Assembly (NCBI GenBank): GCA_038961845.1
Contig: CP152408.1
Location: forward strand, 496,001-560,000
Direction: 5' to 3'
DNA: 64,000 nt
DNA from: Xylophilus sp. GW821-FHT01B05
Lineage (GTDB): Bacteria; Pseudomonadota; Gammaproteobacteria; Burkholderiales; Burkholderiaceae_C
A program made the position numbers and the translations under genes. This document shows, piece after piece, positions 46,242-54,848 of the stretch (within the stretch, counting starts at the first letter, position 1; every line of letters begins with the position of its first letter). The notes under the pieces are model-generated. The model did no database searches and had not been told where the DNA came from. It saw nothing but the letters and a program-made list of their open reading frames with translations.

Positions 46242-47057
46242 ATGCAGGATGACCGCGCAGGCGGCATACACCGCCCGGCAGCGCCTACGCTCTCGGTCGC
46301 GGTCCTGACCCACAACGAAGCCCACCGTATCCGCGCCTGCCTGGAGAGCGCCGCCGCCATCGCCCATGAACTGGTGGTGGTCGACAGCGGCAGCACCGAC
46401 GGCACCGTGGCCGCCGCCGAAGCCGCTGGCGCGCGGGTCTTCTCCTATCCCGACTGGCAGGGCTTTGCGGTGCAGCGCAATCGGCTGCTGGCGCATTGCA
46501 CGGGCGACTATGTGTTCTTTCTGGATGCCGACGAGCAGATGACGCCGGCCTTGCGCGATGAGCTGCAGGCCATCGTGCAGCGCAACGAGCGCGCGGTCTG
46601 GAAGATCCGCTGGCGCATGGTGGCCTTTGGCCGCCCGCTGACCTGGTACCGCGCCAAGTCGCAGATCGAGCGCCTGTTCCGGCGCGACATGCTGCGCGAA
46701 TTCACCGGCGTGGTCCATGAAGAGGCGCAACTGCTGGGCGAGCCGGTGCCGCGCCACTTGGTGCGCGCGCCGCTGTTGCACCACTCGCGCGAGACGGTGC
46801 GCGCCAGCCTCGACAAGCTCACCCAGTACGCCATGCTGGGCGCGGCCAAGCGCGCCGCGCTGGGCAAGCGCGGCGGCGTGCTGCGCGGCTTGGCGTCGGG
46901 CATCAGCATGTTCGTGCGGCTGTATGTGCTGCGGCTGGGCTTTCTGTGCGGCGGCGCCGGATTCCTGTACTGCCTGTTCGTGGCGCTGGAGAGCTTCTTC
47001 CGCTACGCGGCACTGCACTACGACCGCGACGATCTTTCCGGGCGGGTCGGGCGATGA
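46242..47057 (+). CDS. Family 2 glycosyltransferase, WaaE/KdtX-like (LPS core)
   Basis: This 271-residue GT-A enzyme has the family start LSVAVLTHNEAHRIRACLES, nucleotide-binding VVVDSGSTDGTV and the metal-site DADEQ (VFFLDADEQMTP). WaaE-like enzymes add glucose or heptose to the LPS inner core. A C-terminal hydrophobic part (FVRLYVLRLGFLCGGAGFLY) may contact the membrane. Its stop overlaps the ligase start by ATGA. Confidence 0.87.
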   Translation: MQDDRAGGIHRPAAPTLSVAVLTHNEAHRIRACLESAAAIAHELVVVDSGSTDGTVAAAEAAGARVFSYPDWQGFAVQRNRLLAHCTGDYVFFLDADEQMTPALRDELQAIVQRNERAVWKIRWRMVAFGRPLTWYRAKSQIERLFRRDMLREFTGVVHEEAQLLGEPVPRHLVRAPLLHHSRETVRASLDKLTQYAMLGAAKRAALGKRGGVLRGLASGISMFVRLYVLRLGFLCGGAGFLYCLFVALESFFRYAALHYDRDDLSGRVGR

Positions 47058-48349
47058 GGTCCGACCAGTACGGGCTGCGGGTCGCGTCCGCGGCGGCCTT
47101 TCTTGTTCCCGGCGTGGCGCTGTGGCTGCCCTCGGGCTATTCCTATGGCGTGGTGGTGCTGCTGCTGGGGGCGCTGGTTTTTGCGGGCCGCTGGTCGCGC
47201 AGCCTGCGGCCGCTGGGCGGCGCTGGCTGGCTGGCGCTGTCCATCGTCGTCATGGGGCTGTTCTGGCTGCTGGACGCGCGCTCGGGCCGCAGCGACTGGG
47301 GTGGCTTCGACCGCCCGGTGAAGTACCTGCTGGCGCTGCCCTGCCTGTTCTTTCTGCATGCCTACGCGCCGCGCACCCGCGCGCTGTGGTGGGGCATCGT
47401 GGTCGGGGCCATTGGCAGCGGGCTGGTGGCGCTGTACCAGTGCTACGGCCTGCACCTGCCGCGCTCCACCGGCTACACCAACGCCATCCAGTATGGCGAC
47501 CTGAGCCTGCTGCTGGGCCTGATGTCCCTGGCGCTGGTGGCCGTGCGCCCGCCGTCCCTGCGGCGGCCCTGGGAGCTGCTGCTGGCGGCCTGTGGCGCGC
47601 TGCTGGGCCCGCTGGGGTCGGTGCTGTCGCAGTCGCGCGGCGGCTGGCTGGCGCTGCTGGTGGTGCTGCCGGTGATGGCCCTGCTGTGCTGCCAATGGCT
47701 GCCGCGCCGCAACTTCCTGCAGATGGTGCTGGTGGTGATCGTGGGCCTGACGGCGCTGTTCATCACCCAGCCGCACCTGATCGACCAGCGCCTGGAGAAG
47801 GCGCGCAGCGAAATCGTGCAGTACGAGGCTGGCGACGACTCCGTCACCTCGGTTGGCCAGCGGCTCTACCACTGGAAGCTGGCCTGGCAGATGGGCTGGG
47901 ACCGGCCCCTGACCGGCTGGACCCAGCACGGCTACGAGCTGGAGAAGGCGCGCCGCGTGGCCGCGGGCCTGGCCAACCCAAGCGTGCTGGGCTTCAGCCA
48001 CGCGCACAACGAGGTGCTGGACATCTTCGCCAAGCGCGGCCTGCCCGGCGTGGCCGCGCTGCTGTTCTTCTACGGCGTGCCGCTGTGGCTGTTCTGGCCG
48101 ACACGGCGGCGCCTGGATGCGCACACCGATCCCGAGGAGCGCGCCTCAGTGCTGGCGCTGCGCCTGCTGGGCGTGCTGGTGCCGGTCGCCTGCATCGGCT
48201 TTGGCCTGACGCAGGTCTTCATGGCCCACAACAGCGGCAACCTCTGCTACATCTTCTTCAACCTGCTGATCTACGGCTGCCTGCGCGGCACCGGGGCGGT
48301 GGTCCCTCGCAACGGAGCACATGCCCATGCACGTCCTGCTGGTCAATAA
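47054..48349 (+). CDS. O-antigen ligase/polymerase (WaaL/Wzy_C family)
   Basis: This 431-residue membrane protein has about ten hydrophobic segments and the Wzy_C pattern: QSRGGWLALLVVLP, then a long periplasmic loop with HWKLAWQMGWDRPLTGW and GFSHAHNEVLDIFAKRGLPG, whose histidines and arginines are typical of WaaL. It joins O-antigen or other glycan to the lipid A core at the periplasmic face. It overlaps both neighbours (4 and 29 bases). Confidence 0.88.
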   Translation: MRSDQYGLRVASAAAFLVPGVALWLPSGYSYGVVVLLLGALVFAGRWSRSLRPLGGAGWLALSIVVMGLFWLLDARSGRSDWGGFDRPVKYLLALPCLFFLHAYAPRTRALWWGIVVGAIGSGLVALYQCYGLHLPRSTGYTNAIQYGDLSLLLGLMSLALVAVRPPSLRRPWELLLAACGALLGPLGSVLSQSRGGWLALLVVLPVMALLCCQWLPRRNFLQMVLVVIVGLTALFITQPHLIDQRLEKARSEIVQYEAGDDSVTSVGQRLYHWKLAWQMGWDRPLTGWTQHGYELEKARRVAAGLANPSVLGFSHAHNEVLDIFAKRGLPGVAALLFFYGVPLWLFWPTRRRLDAHTDPEERASVLALRLLGVLVPVACIGFGLTQVFMAHNSGNLCYIFFNLLIYGCLRGTGAVVPRNGAHAHARPAGQ

Positions 48350-49316
48350 CTCGCCGATCCCGGTGTTTGCCTATGGCGGCACCGAGCGCGTCATCTGGGA
48401 CCTGGGCCGCATGCTGGTGGGCATGGGGCACAAGGTCAGCTACCTGGTGCCGGCCGGCTCGCACTGCGATTTCGCCACCCATGTGCTGCCCATCGATACC
48501 GAGCGGCCTTGGGCCGAGCAGGTGCCGACCGACGTGGACATCGTGCACTTTCAGTTCCACCCCAAGTTCGAGTCCGAAGACGCGCTGGGTCGGCCCTACC
48601 TGGTGACCGAGCACGGCAATGCGCGTAAGGCGCGGCCGCTGCCGCTCAACACCGTGTTTTTGTCGCGCGACCACGCGGCGCGCTATGGCTCCACGCAGTT
48701 CGTGCACAACGGGCTGGACTGGTCGGCCTACGGCCCGGTCGACTTTGATCGGCCGCGCGAGTACTACCACTTCCTGGGCAAGGCGGCCTGGCGCGTGAAG
48801 AACGTGCAGGGCGCGATCACCGTGGCCAAGAAGGCCGGCGTGCTGCTGGATGTGCTGGGCGGCGAGCGGCTCAATTTCCGCCGTGGTTTCCGCTATACCT
48901 TGTCGCGCCGCATCCGCTTCCACGGCATGGTCGGCGGCGAGCAGAAGGCCGGGCTGCTGAATGGCTCGCGCGGCATGGTGTTCCCGGTGCGTTGGCACGA
49001 GCCCTTTGGCCTGGCCATCATCGAGAGCCTGTACTTTGGCGCCCCGGTGTTTGCCACGCCCTACGGCGCGCTGCCCGAGCTGGTGCCGGCCGACTGCGGC
49101 GTGCTGGCCGACAACGCCGAGGCGCTGGCCGAGGCCGTGCGCAACAACCGCTTCGACCCGCGCCGCTGCAACGCCCATGTGCTGGAGCACTTCGGCGCCG
49201 AGCGCATGGCGCGCGACTACCTGCGGGTCTACGAGCGCGTGCTGGCCGGCGAGAAGCTCAATGCCACGCAACCCGTCATCCAGGGCCAGGCGCGCGAACT
49301 GGCCTGGCGTAACTGA
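48321..49316 (+). CDS. Family 4-type glycosyltransferase (LPS/glycan)
   Basis: This 331-residue GT-B protein starts MPMHVLLVNNSPIPVFAYGGTERVI, with the acceptor-side glycine loop, and ends with the E-x7-E region in RWHEPFGLAIIESLYFGAPV. It is the last gene of the WaaE-WaaL set. Its start lies inside the ligase gene by 29 bases; an ATG two codons on (48327) is equally possible. The sugar is unknown. Confidence 0.87.
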   Translation: MPMHVLLVNNSPIPVFAYGGTERVIWDLGRMLVGMGHKVSYLVPAGSHCDFATHVLPIDTERPWAEQVPTDVDIVHFQFHPKFESEDALGRPYLVTEHGNARKARPLPLNTVFLSRDHAARYGSTQFVHNGLDWSAYGPVDFDRPREYYHFLGKAAWRVKNVQGAITVAKKAGVLLDVLGGERLNFRRGFRYTLSRRIRFHGMVGGEQKAGLLNGSRGMVFPVRWHEPFGLAIIESLYFGAPVFATPYGALPELVPADCGVLADNAEALAEAVRNNRFDPRRCNAHVLEHFGAERMARDYLRVYERVLAGEKLNATQPVIQGQARELAWRN

Positions 49317-49320
49317 AGCA

Positions 49321-49432
49321 CCCCCCAGGCTTCGCGCTTCGCGTCTTCGCCAACCCCCTAAAGGGGGCACATCCAGCGGCCCGGCAAAGCCGGTTCCGCG
49401 GATGTCCTGGCTTGGCCTGCTCCGCGGCCTTC
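49321..49432. repeat. 112-bp dispersed repeat, copy B (inverted relative to 20626-20737)
   Basis: See copy A for shared blocks; the match covers the full 112 bases with few differences, and orientation is opposite. It sits between convergent genes (glycosyltransferase and nitronate monooxygenase), the same setting as copy A. It holds small hairpins (AACCCCCTAAAGGGGG; CCGGCAAAGCCGG). A pair 28.7 kb apart in opposite orientation could mediate inversion. Confidence 0.85.
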
Positions 49433-49456
49433 AGTTCTAGTTGGTGTGCGCACTGT

Positions 49457-50515
49457 TCAGGTTAAGCTGGCCCGCGCCGCGCGCCACTCCGCTTCGAGCA
49501 CATCCACCAGCGCCGCCGCCGCCATGGGCCGCAACTGGCCCACGCCCTGGCCGGCCCAGAGCGACAGGTAATCCGCATCCCCGGCCGCAGCGGCGGCACG
49601 CCGCAGGGCCCCGGTCAGCGCGTTCTGCACCGGGTAGGCCGGCACGGCGGCTTCGTCGGCGGCGAGTGCTTCCATCATGGCGTTGACGATGCCGCGCGCT
49701 GGCCGGCCCGAGAAGACGCGGGTGGTGCGCGTGTCGGTGCCGGTCGCGGTGCGCAGCGCCTGCCGGTAGGCCGCGCCAATGCCGGCTTCGTCGCTGGCCA
49801 GAAAGGCCGTGCCCATCTGCACCGCCTGTGCGCCCAGCGCCTGGGCTGCGGCAATGCCGCGCCCGTCCATGATGGCGCCGGCGGCGATCACCGGGATTTG
49901 CAGCGCATCCACGCAGGCCGGCACCAGCGCCAGGGTGCTGACCATGGACGATGCAAAGTCCCCCAGGAAAGTGCCGCGATGGCCGCCGGCCTCGGCGCCC
50001 GAGGCGCAGACCGCGTCCGCGCCCACCGCCTGCCAGGCCAGGGCCTCGGCCACCGTGGTGGCGGTGCCGATCACGTAGCAGCCGGCGGCGTGCAGGCGCT
50101 CGACCGCAGCGGCGCCCAGGATGCCGAAGGTGAAGCTGGCAACGGCCGGGCGCGCCGCCAGCAGCGCCTCGAACTGCGCGCCGAAGTCTTCGCACCACTG
50201 CGCGGGCACGCTGGGCGTCAGATTGAAGCGGGCATAGAACGGCGCCAGCCGTGCCATGGCGGTGCTGACCGTGGCGGCGTCGGGCGCGGGCGTGTCTTGC
50301 ACGAACAGGTTCAGGCCAAAGGGGCGGTCGGTGCGGCGCCGGACTTCGGCCACCGCCTCGGCCATGGCCTGGGGCGAGCGCATGCCGCAGCCCAGCGTGC
50401 CCAGCCCGCCCGCAGCAGAGACGGCGGCGGCCAGCGCAGGCGTGTCAGAGCCGGTCATCGGGCCCTGGATGATGGGCAGGCGCAGGTGCAGGGAGTCAAG
50501 CAGGGAGGTGGTCAT
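49457..50515 (-). CDS. Nitronate monooxygenase (2-nitropropane dioxygenase-like)
   Basis: This 352-residue FMN enzyme has a TIM barrel with IIQGPMTGSDTPALAAAVSAAGGLG at the start, split here as family motifs PMTGSDTP and GGLGTLG, and AGGHRG (GAEAGGHRGTF) with the catalytic histidine. VQMGTAFLASDEAG binds the FMN phosphate. It oxidises nitronates, releasing nitrite. I prefer ATG 50515 behind GAGG; ATG 50527 overlapping the LysR stop would add four residues. Confidence 0.88.
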   Translation of the reverse strand: MTTSLLDSLHLRLPIIQGPMTGSDTPALAAAVSAAGGLGTLGCGMRSPQAMAEAVAEVRRRTDRPFGLNLFVQDTPAPDAATVSTAMARLAPFYARFNLTPSVPAQWCEDFGAQFEALLAARPAVASFTFGILGAAAVERLHAAGCYVIGTATTVAEALAWQAVGADAVCASGAEAGGHRGTFLGDFASSMVSTLALVPACVDALQIPVIAAGAIMDGRGIAAAQALGAQAVQMGTAFLASDEAGIGAAYRQALRTATGTDTRTTRVFSGRPARGIVNAMMEALAADEAAVPAYPVQNALTGALRRAAAAAGDADYLSLWAGQGVGQLRPMAAAALVDVLEAEWRAARASLT

Positions 50516-50523
50516 GTCGGGCC

Positions 50524-51381
50524 TCATGCAGGGATCAATAGTTCGCGCAGCGCATCGAGCGCGGCCGACTGGTAGCCGCGCCGCTGCACCAGCACCGTGT
50601 CGCAGCTTTGCAGCGGCACCAGGCGCAGCGCCGGCGGCTCGCGCATCAGGTCCAGCAGCGAGCGCGGCACCACGCCGGCGCAGCGGCCGGCCGCCACGCA
50701 GGCCAGGATCGCGTGGTACGAGGCCAGCTCCAGGATGCGCGGCGGGTTGCCGTCGCGCGTCATCCAGGCCTCGCCTATGCGGCGGTAGGTGCAGCCCGGC
50801 GCAAAGGCGGCCAGGGTGTCGAGCTGCAGGTCTTGCGGGCTGCTGATTTCCGGGTGCTGGGCCGGCAGCGCCAGCAGCAGCGCTTCGCTGAAGAAGGGCG
50901 TGAGCTCCAAATCGGCCGCGTCCTCGGCGATGCCCGGCGGCGGCCAGGCGAGCAGGGCGCAATCCAGTGAATGTGAGCGAACACTCTCTACCAATTGACG
51001 TGATGGCGCGGTGGATAGCTCCAGCACCACCTCGGGCCAGCGGCTGTGCAACTGCGCCAGCGGCCCCGGCAGCCGGCTGGCGGCGGTGCTTTCCATGGCG
51101 CCCAGGCGCAAGCGGCCACCGGGCTGGCCGGGGTGCACCGCCTGGCGCGCTTCCTCGGCCAGGGCCAGCAGGCGGCCGGCGTAGTCCAGCAGCGACTGGC
51201 CGGCCGGCGTCAGCGCCATGCGCCGGCCTTCGCGCAGGAACAAGGTGGCGCCCAGCTCGTCTTCCAGCTGCTGCACGCGGGTGGTGACGTTGGACTGGGC
51301 GCGCTGCAGCCGCTCGGCCGCGCGTGTCACGCTGCCTTCTGCGGCCACGGTACGGAAAATCTCGAGGGCAACAAAGTCCAC
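50524..51381 (-). CDS. LysR-family regulator
   Basis: This 285-residue protein starts at GTG 51381. The N-terminal HTH is FVALEIFRTVAAEGSVTRAA and ERLQRAQSNVTTRVQQLEDEL. The effector domain is CysB/PtxR-like. It is divergent from the MFS gene at 51465 and upstream of the nitronate monooxygenase gene, with which its stop overlaps. It probably controls either or both. The palindrome at 51387-51401 is just 6 bases upstream of its start. Confidence 0.9.
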   Translation of the reverse strand: MDFVALEIFRTVAAEGSVTRAAERLQRAQSNVTTRVQQLEDELGATLFLREGRRMALTPAGQSLLDYAGRLLALAEEARQAVHPGQPGGRLRLGAMESTAASRLPGPLAQLHSRWPEVVLELSTAPSRQLVESVRSHSLDCALLAWPPPGIAEDAADLELTPFFSEALLLALPAQHPEISSPQDLQLDTLAAFAPGCTYRRIGEAWMTRDGNPPRILELASYHAILACVAAGRCAGVVPRSLLDLMREPPALRLVPLQSCDTVLVQRRGYQSAALDALRELLIPA

Positions 51382-51386
51382 GATAT

Positions 51387-51401
51387 ATCTTTATAAAAGA
51401 T
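51387..51401. promoter_or_regulatory. Palindromic LysR-type box
   Basis: ATCTTTATAAAAGAT is an inverted repeat of arms ATCTTT/AAAGAT around ATA and contains the T-N11-A pattern of LysR sites. It lies in the A+T-rich gap between the divergent LysR and MFS genes, right next to the LysR start codon, as expected for autoregulation and control of the partner gene. Confidence 0.6.
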
Positions 51402-51464
51402 GGATTTTAAAAATAGAATCCTGAAAACAGATGATAAGCCGCCCCCGCCGGGGTGGCAACCGCC

Positions 51465-52715
51465 ATGCCCGCCACTGCTTCTTCCGCGCTTCCTGCCCTT
51501 CGTGACCGTCCCTATGCCGTAGCCCTGGCCGGCATGGCGTCCCTGGCCACGGCCATGGGCATTGGCCGCTTCGCCTTCACGCCGCTGCTGCCGATGATGT
51601 TGCACGACGGCGTGGTGACGCTGGCCGGCGGCAGTTGGCTGGCCACCGCCAACTACATCGGCTACCTGGTGGGCGCGCTGGCCTGCATGGCGCTGCCCTG
51701 GCTGGCCCGGCACCGGAGTGGCGTGCCGGGCGCAGCGGTGCTGGCACGGGCGGGGCTGGTGGCGACGGTGCTGCTCACGCTGGGCATGGCGCTGCCGCTG
51801 CCCGGCGCCTGGCCGCTGCTGCGCTTTGCCGCGGGCGTGGCCAGCGCCATGGTGTTCCTCAATATCTCGGGCTGGTGCATGGTGCGGCTGGTGGCGCTGG
51901 GCCGGCCGGCCATGGGCGGGTTGATCTTCTGCGGGCCGGGCCTGGGCATTGTGCTGAGCGGCTTGCTGGCCAGCGCCATGGTGGCCGCGCACTGGTCGGC
52001 CGCAGCCGGCTGGGCGGTGCTGGGCGTGCTGGCCGCGGGCTTGTGCACGGCGGCCTGGCCGGTGTTGCAAGGCGCGGCCGGGCTGCCGGGCAGCGCCGCG
52101 AAACACGCAGACAGCGCCGCAGCGCCACACGCTTACCCGCGCACCGAGCGCGCGCTGCTCACGTTGGCCTACGGGCTGGCCGGGCTGGGCTACATTGTTA
52201 CCGCCACCTTCCTGCCGGTGATTGCGCGCGCCGCGCTGCCGGCCGGCTCGGTCTGGCCGGACCTGTTCTGGCCCTTGTTTGGCGCGGGTGTGGCGCTGGG
52301 CGCGGCGCTGTCCACGCGCACGCCCGCCGGCTGGGACCGGCGCCTGCTGCTGGTGGCGGCCTATGCCTTGCAGGCCTGCGCCATTGGCCTGAGCCTGCTG
52401 TGGCCCAACCGCGTCGGCTTTGCGCTGGGCAGCCTGCTGCTGGGCTTGCCGTTTACCGCGCTCACCTTCTATGCGCTGCAGGAGGCGCGCCGCATCTGGC
52501 CGGCGGCGGGGGATAGTTTTGCGGGGTTGATGACCGCCACCTATGGCATCGGCCAGATCGCCGGGCCGCCGATGGTGGCGCTGCTGCTGCATCGCAGCGC
52601 CACGGCGGGGCAGGGCTTTGCCTGGGGCTTGTCAGTGGCGGCGGGCGCCCTGTTGCTGGGGGCCTTGGTGTACGGCGTCATGTACCGCTTCTGGCCCTGG
52701 ACGAAAAGCGCCTAA
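51465..52715 (+). CDS. YbfB/YjiJ-family MFS transporter
   Basis: This 416-residue protein has about 12 membrane segments and the YbfB motif MGIGRFAFTPLLPMM near residue 31-45, then ATANYIGYLVGALA. The start is at ATG 51465, four codons after an in-frame GTG. Family substrate is unknown. It is divergent from the LysR gene, the usual arrangement for a LysR-regulated exporter. It overlaps the histidine kinase end by 4 bases. Confidence 0.9.
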   Translation: MPATASSALPALRDRPYAVALAGMASLATAMGIGRFAFTPLLPMMLHDGVVTLAGGSWLATANYIGYLVGALACMALPWLARHRSGVPGAAVLARAGLVATVLLTLGMALPLPGAWPLLRFAAGVASAMVFLNISGWCMVRLVALGRPAMGGLIFCGPGLGIVLSGLLASAMVAAHWSAAAGWAVLGVLAAGLCTAAWPVLQGAAGLPGSAAKHADSAAAPHAYPRTERALLTLAYGLAGLGYIVTATFLPVIARAALPAGSVWPDLFWPLFGAGVALGAALSTRTPAGWDRRLLLVAAYALQACAIGLSLLWPNRVGFALGSLLLGLPFTALTFYALQEARRIWPAAGDSFAGLMTATYGIGQIAGPPMVALLLHRSATAGQGFAWGLSVAAGALLLGALVYGVMYRFWPWTKSA

Positions 52716-53989
52716 TCCGCCGTCGCGGGCAGCTCCAGGATGAAGCAGGCGCCGCTCTCGCCGTCTGGCCGGCCTTCGCAGCGCACGCTGCCGCCGTGCC
52801 GCAGCGCGATGGAGCGCACCAGCGCCAGGCCCAGGCCCACGCCGCCTTCGCGCTCGCTGGCGCCGGGCAGGCGGTAGAAGGGCTCGAAGATGCGTTCGCG
52901 CTGCTCGGGCGGCACGCCCGGGCCACGGTCACAGACGCTCAGCACGGCGCGGTCGCCGTCGCGGCGCACCAGCAGCAGGATGTCGCCATGGCTGTAGCGG
53001 CGCGCGTTCTCCAGCAGGTTGCGCACGGCGCGGCGCAACAGCCTGGAGACACCGCGCACGGCAACACCGCTGCGCGCGTCGTCGGGCACTTCCAGCTCGG
53101 CGTCGACGCGGGCGCATTCCTCGGCGGCCAGGCCGGTCAGGTCCATGGTCTCCAGCGTGCCGATGTCGGCCTCTTGGGCGTCCAGGCGGCTGGCGAGCAG
53201 GATCTCGTCTATCAGCTGGTCCAGCTCGGCGATGTTGCGCGCGATCTCTTCCTTGAACGCGGCCGAAGGCGTGGCGCCCATCAGCTCCAGGCCCATGCGG
53301 ATGCGCGTGAGCGGCGAGCGCAGCTCGTGCGAGGCATTGGCCAGCAGCGATTTGTGCGAGTCGACCAGGGTCTCGATGCGCTCGGCCGAGTGGTTGAAGC
53401 GCCGCGCCAGGAAGGCGACCTCGTCGCTGCCCTGCACCGGCACGCGCGCGGTGAGGTCGCCACGGCCCCATTGCTCCACGCCTTGCTGCAGGCGCTCGAG
53501 CCGGCGCGTGAGCTTGCGGATGATCGGGTAGGTGGCCAGCGCCACGGCCACGGCGACCAGGCCCAGCGTCCAGAAGAAGCCAAACGGCGGCCGGCTCCAG
53601 AAGCCCGGCGGCGGGCGCTGCAGGTGCATGGTCAGCAGGCGCCCGTCGCTCATGGTGACGACAAATTCAGGCCCGGTGCGCGCCGGCGGCGGCGGATGCA
53701 GGTTGGGCGGGAACGGGCTCTGGCCGGGCTCGGGGATGAGCTGCTCGCCCGGCGGCGGGCGCCGCCGCAGGATGCCGTTGCCCACCACGCTGCCGTCCAC
53801 GCTGCGCACGATCAGCTCGCGCGGCGGCGGGTCGGACGCCATCTGCCAGGCCCAGCCCACCAGCAGCGTCAGCACCGCCACGGCCAGCACCACCGCCAGC
53901 CAGATGCGCACATACAGCCGCTGGCCAAGGCGGGCGACGGTGCGCATATGGCGCGGCGGCGCGGTCGTGCCGGATAGCGTGGCGGCCAT
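52712..53989 (-). CDS. Sensor histidine kinase (CpxA/RstB-like)
   Basis: This 425-residue kinase has two membrane segments (about 28-50 and 138-155) around a short, proline-rich periplasmic loop, then a HAMP domain, the phosphoacceptor H221 in NASHELRSPLTR and an ATPase domain with N-box LLENARRYS, DRGPGVP and EGGVGLGLALV. The stimulus is unknown; the proline-rich sensor is unusual. The start shares one base with the regulator stop (TAATG). Confidence 0.93.
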   Translation of the reverse strand: MAATLSGTTAPPRHMRTVARLGQRLYVRIWLAVVLAVAVLTLLVGWAWQMASDPPPRELIVRSVDGSVVGNGILRRRPPPGEQLIPEPGQSPFPPNLHPPPPARTGPEFVVTMSDGRLLTMHLQRPPPGFWSRPPFGFFWTLGLVAVAVALATYPIIRKLTRRLERLQQGVEQWGRGDLTARVPVQGSDEVAFLARRFNHSAERIETLVDSHKSLLANASHELRSPLTRIRMGLELMGATPSAAFKEEIARNIAELDQLIDEILLASRLDAQEADIGTLETMDLTGLAAEECARVDAELEVPDDARSGVAVRGVSRLLRRAVRNLLENARRYSHGDILLLVRRDGDRAVLSVCDRGPGVPPEQRERIFEPFYRLPGASEREGGVGLGLALVRSIALRHGGSVRCEGRPDGESGACFILELPATAD

Positions 53990-54708
53990 TAGTCTTGTTG
54001 CTTGGCGAAGACGTAACCGACGCCGCGCACGGTCAGGATGCGTTTCGGGTTCTTGGCGTCGACCTCGATCGCGGCGCGGATGCGGCCCATGTGCACGTCG
54101 ATGGAGCGGTCAAAGGCTTCCAGCTCGCGGCCGCGCACGGCCTCCATGATCTGGTCGCGTGTGAGCACGCGGCCGGCGCGTTCGGCCAGCGCGATCAGCA
54201 GGTCGAACTGGTAGGAGGTGAGGTCGGCCGGCTGGCTGCCGATGGTGACCGAGCGCGCATCGCGGTCGATCTCCAGCGAGCCAAAGCGCATGGTGCGGGT
54301 CGAGGGCGTGGCGCCTTCGACCCGGCGGCGCAGGATGGCGCGTATGCGCGCCAGCAGCTCGCGCGGCTCGAAGGGCTTGGGCAGGTAGTCGTCTGCGCCC
54401 AGCTCCAGGCCGATGATGCGGTCCATCGGGTCGCCCTTGGCGGTGAGCATCAGCACCGGCACCTGCGCCGCCGAGCCCGGCAGCGCGCGGATGCGGCGGC
54501 ACACTTCCAGCCCATCGATGTCGGGCAGCATCAGGTCCAGGATCACCAGGTCGGGGGCGCCGCTGCTGCTGCCTTCGCCCTGCAGGCGCTCCAGGCCGCC
54601 CAGGCCGTCGCCGGCGTGGGCAACGCTGAAGCCCGATTGCGTCAGGTATTCACCCACCATCTGCGCCAGGCGGGTGTCGTCTTCGATCATGAGAAGCTGC
54701 GTGGTCAT
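53989..54708 (-). CDS. OmpR-family response regulator
   Basis: This 239-residue protein has a receiver domain with phospho-acceptor D58 in LVILDLMLPDIDG, acidic pair MIEDD, lysine in MLTAKGD, and a C-terminal winged helix (GRVLTRDQIMEAVRGRELEAFDRSIDVH, ending VRGVGYVF). It is RstA/CpxR-like. It forms one operon with the kinase at 52712 and regulates unknown targets. Confidence 0.94.
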   Translation of the reverse strand: MTTQLLMIEDDTRLAQMVGEYLTQSGFSVAHAGDGLGGLERLQGEGSSSGAPDLVILDLMLPDIDGLEVCRRIRALPGSAAQVPVLMLTAKGDPMDRIIGLELGADDYLPKPFEPRELLARIRAILRRRVEGATPSTRTMRFGSLEIDRDARSVTIGSQPADLTSYQFDLLIALAERAGRVLTRDQIMEAVRGRELEAFDRSIDVHMGRIRAAIEVDAKNPKRILTVRGVGYVFAKQQD

Positions 54709-54797
54709 GGTTCCATCCTTGCGCCGATGCTCGCGCTTTGCGTTGTAGCGTCCGTAAAGTTGGGTAAACGGCTGTCGCGCACGATCTGTGTGCGCTT

Positions 54798-54848
54798 CTA
54801 AAAATATAGCAATAGGCTCAGGTTCTACGCCGGCTTCAGGCCTTTTTG
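54798..54848. repeat. Interspersed repeat, copy 7 (diverged)
   Basis: CTAAAAATATAGCAATAGGC, then tcaggttctacgccggcttc and AGGCCTTTTTGGG match other copies in order. It overlaps the ampG stop codon (54836-54838), so the AmpG C-terminal KKA comes from the repeat. Confidence 0.65.
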
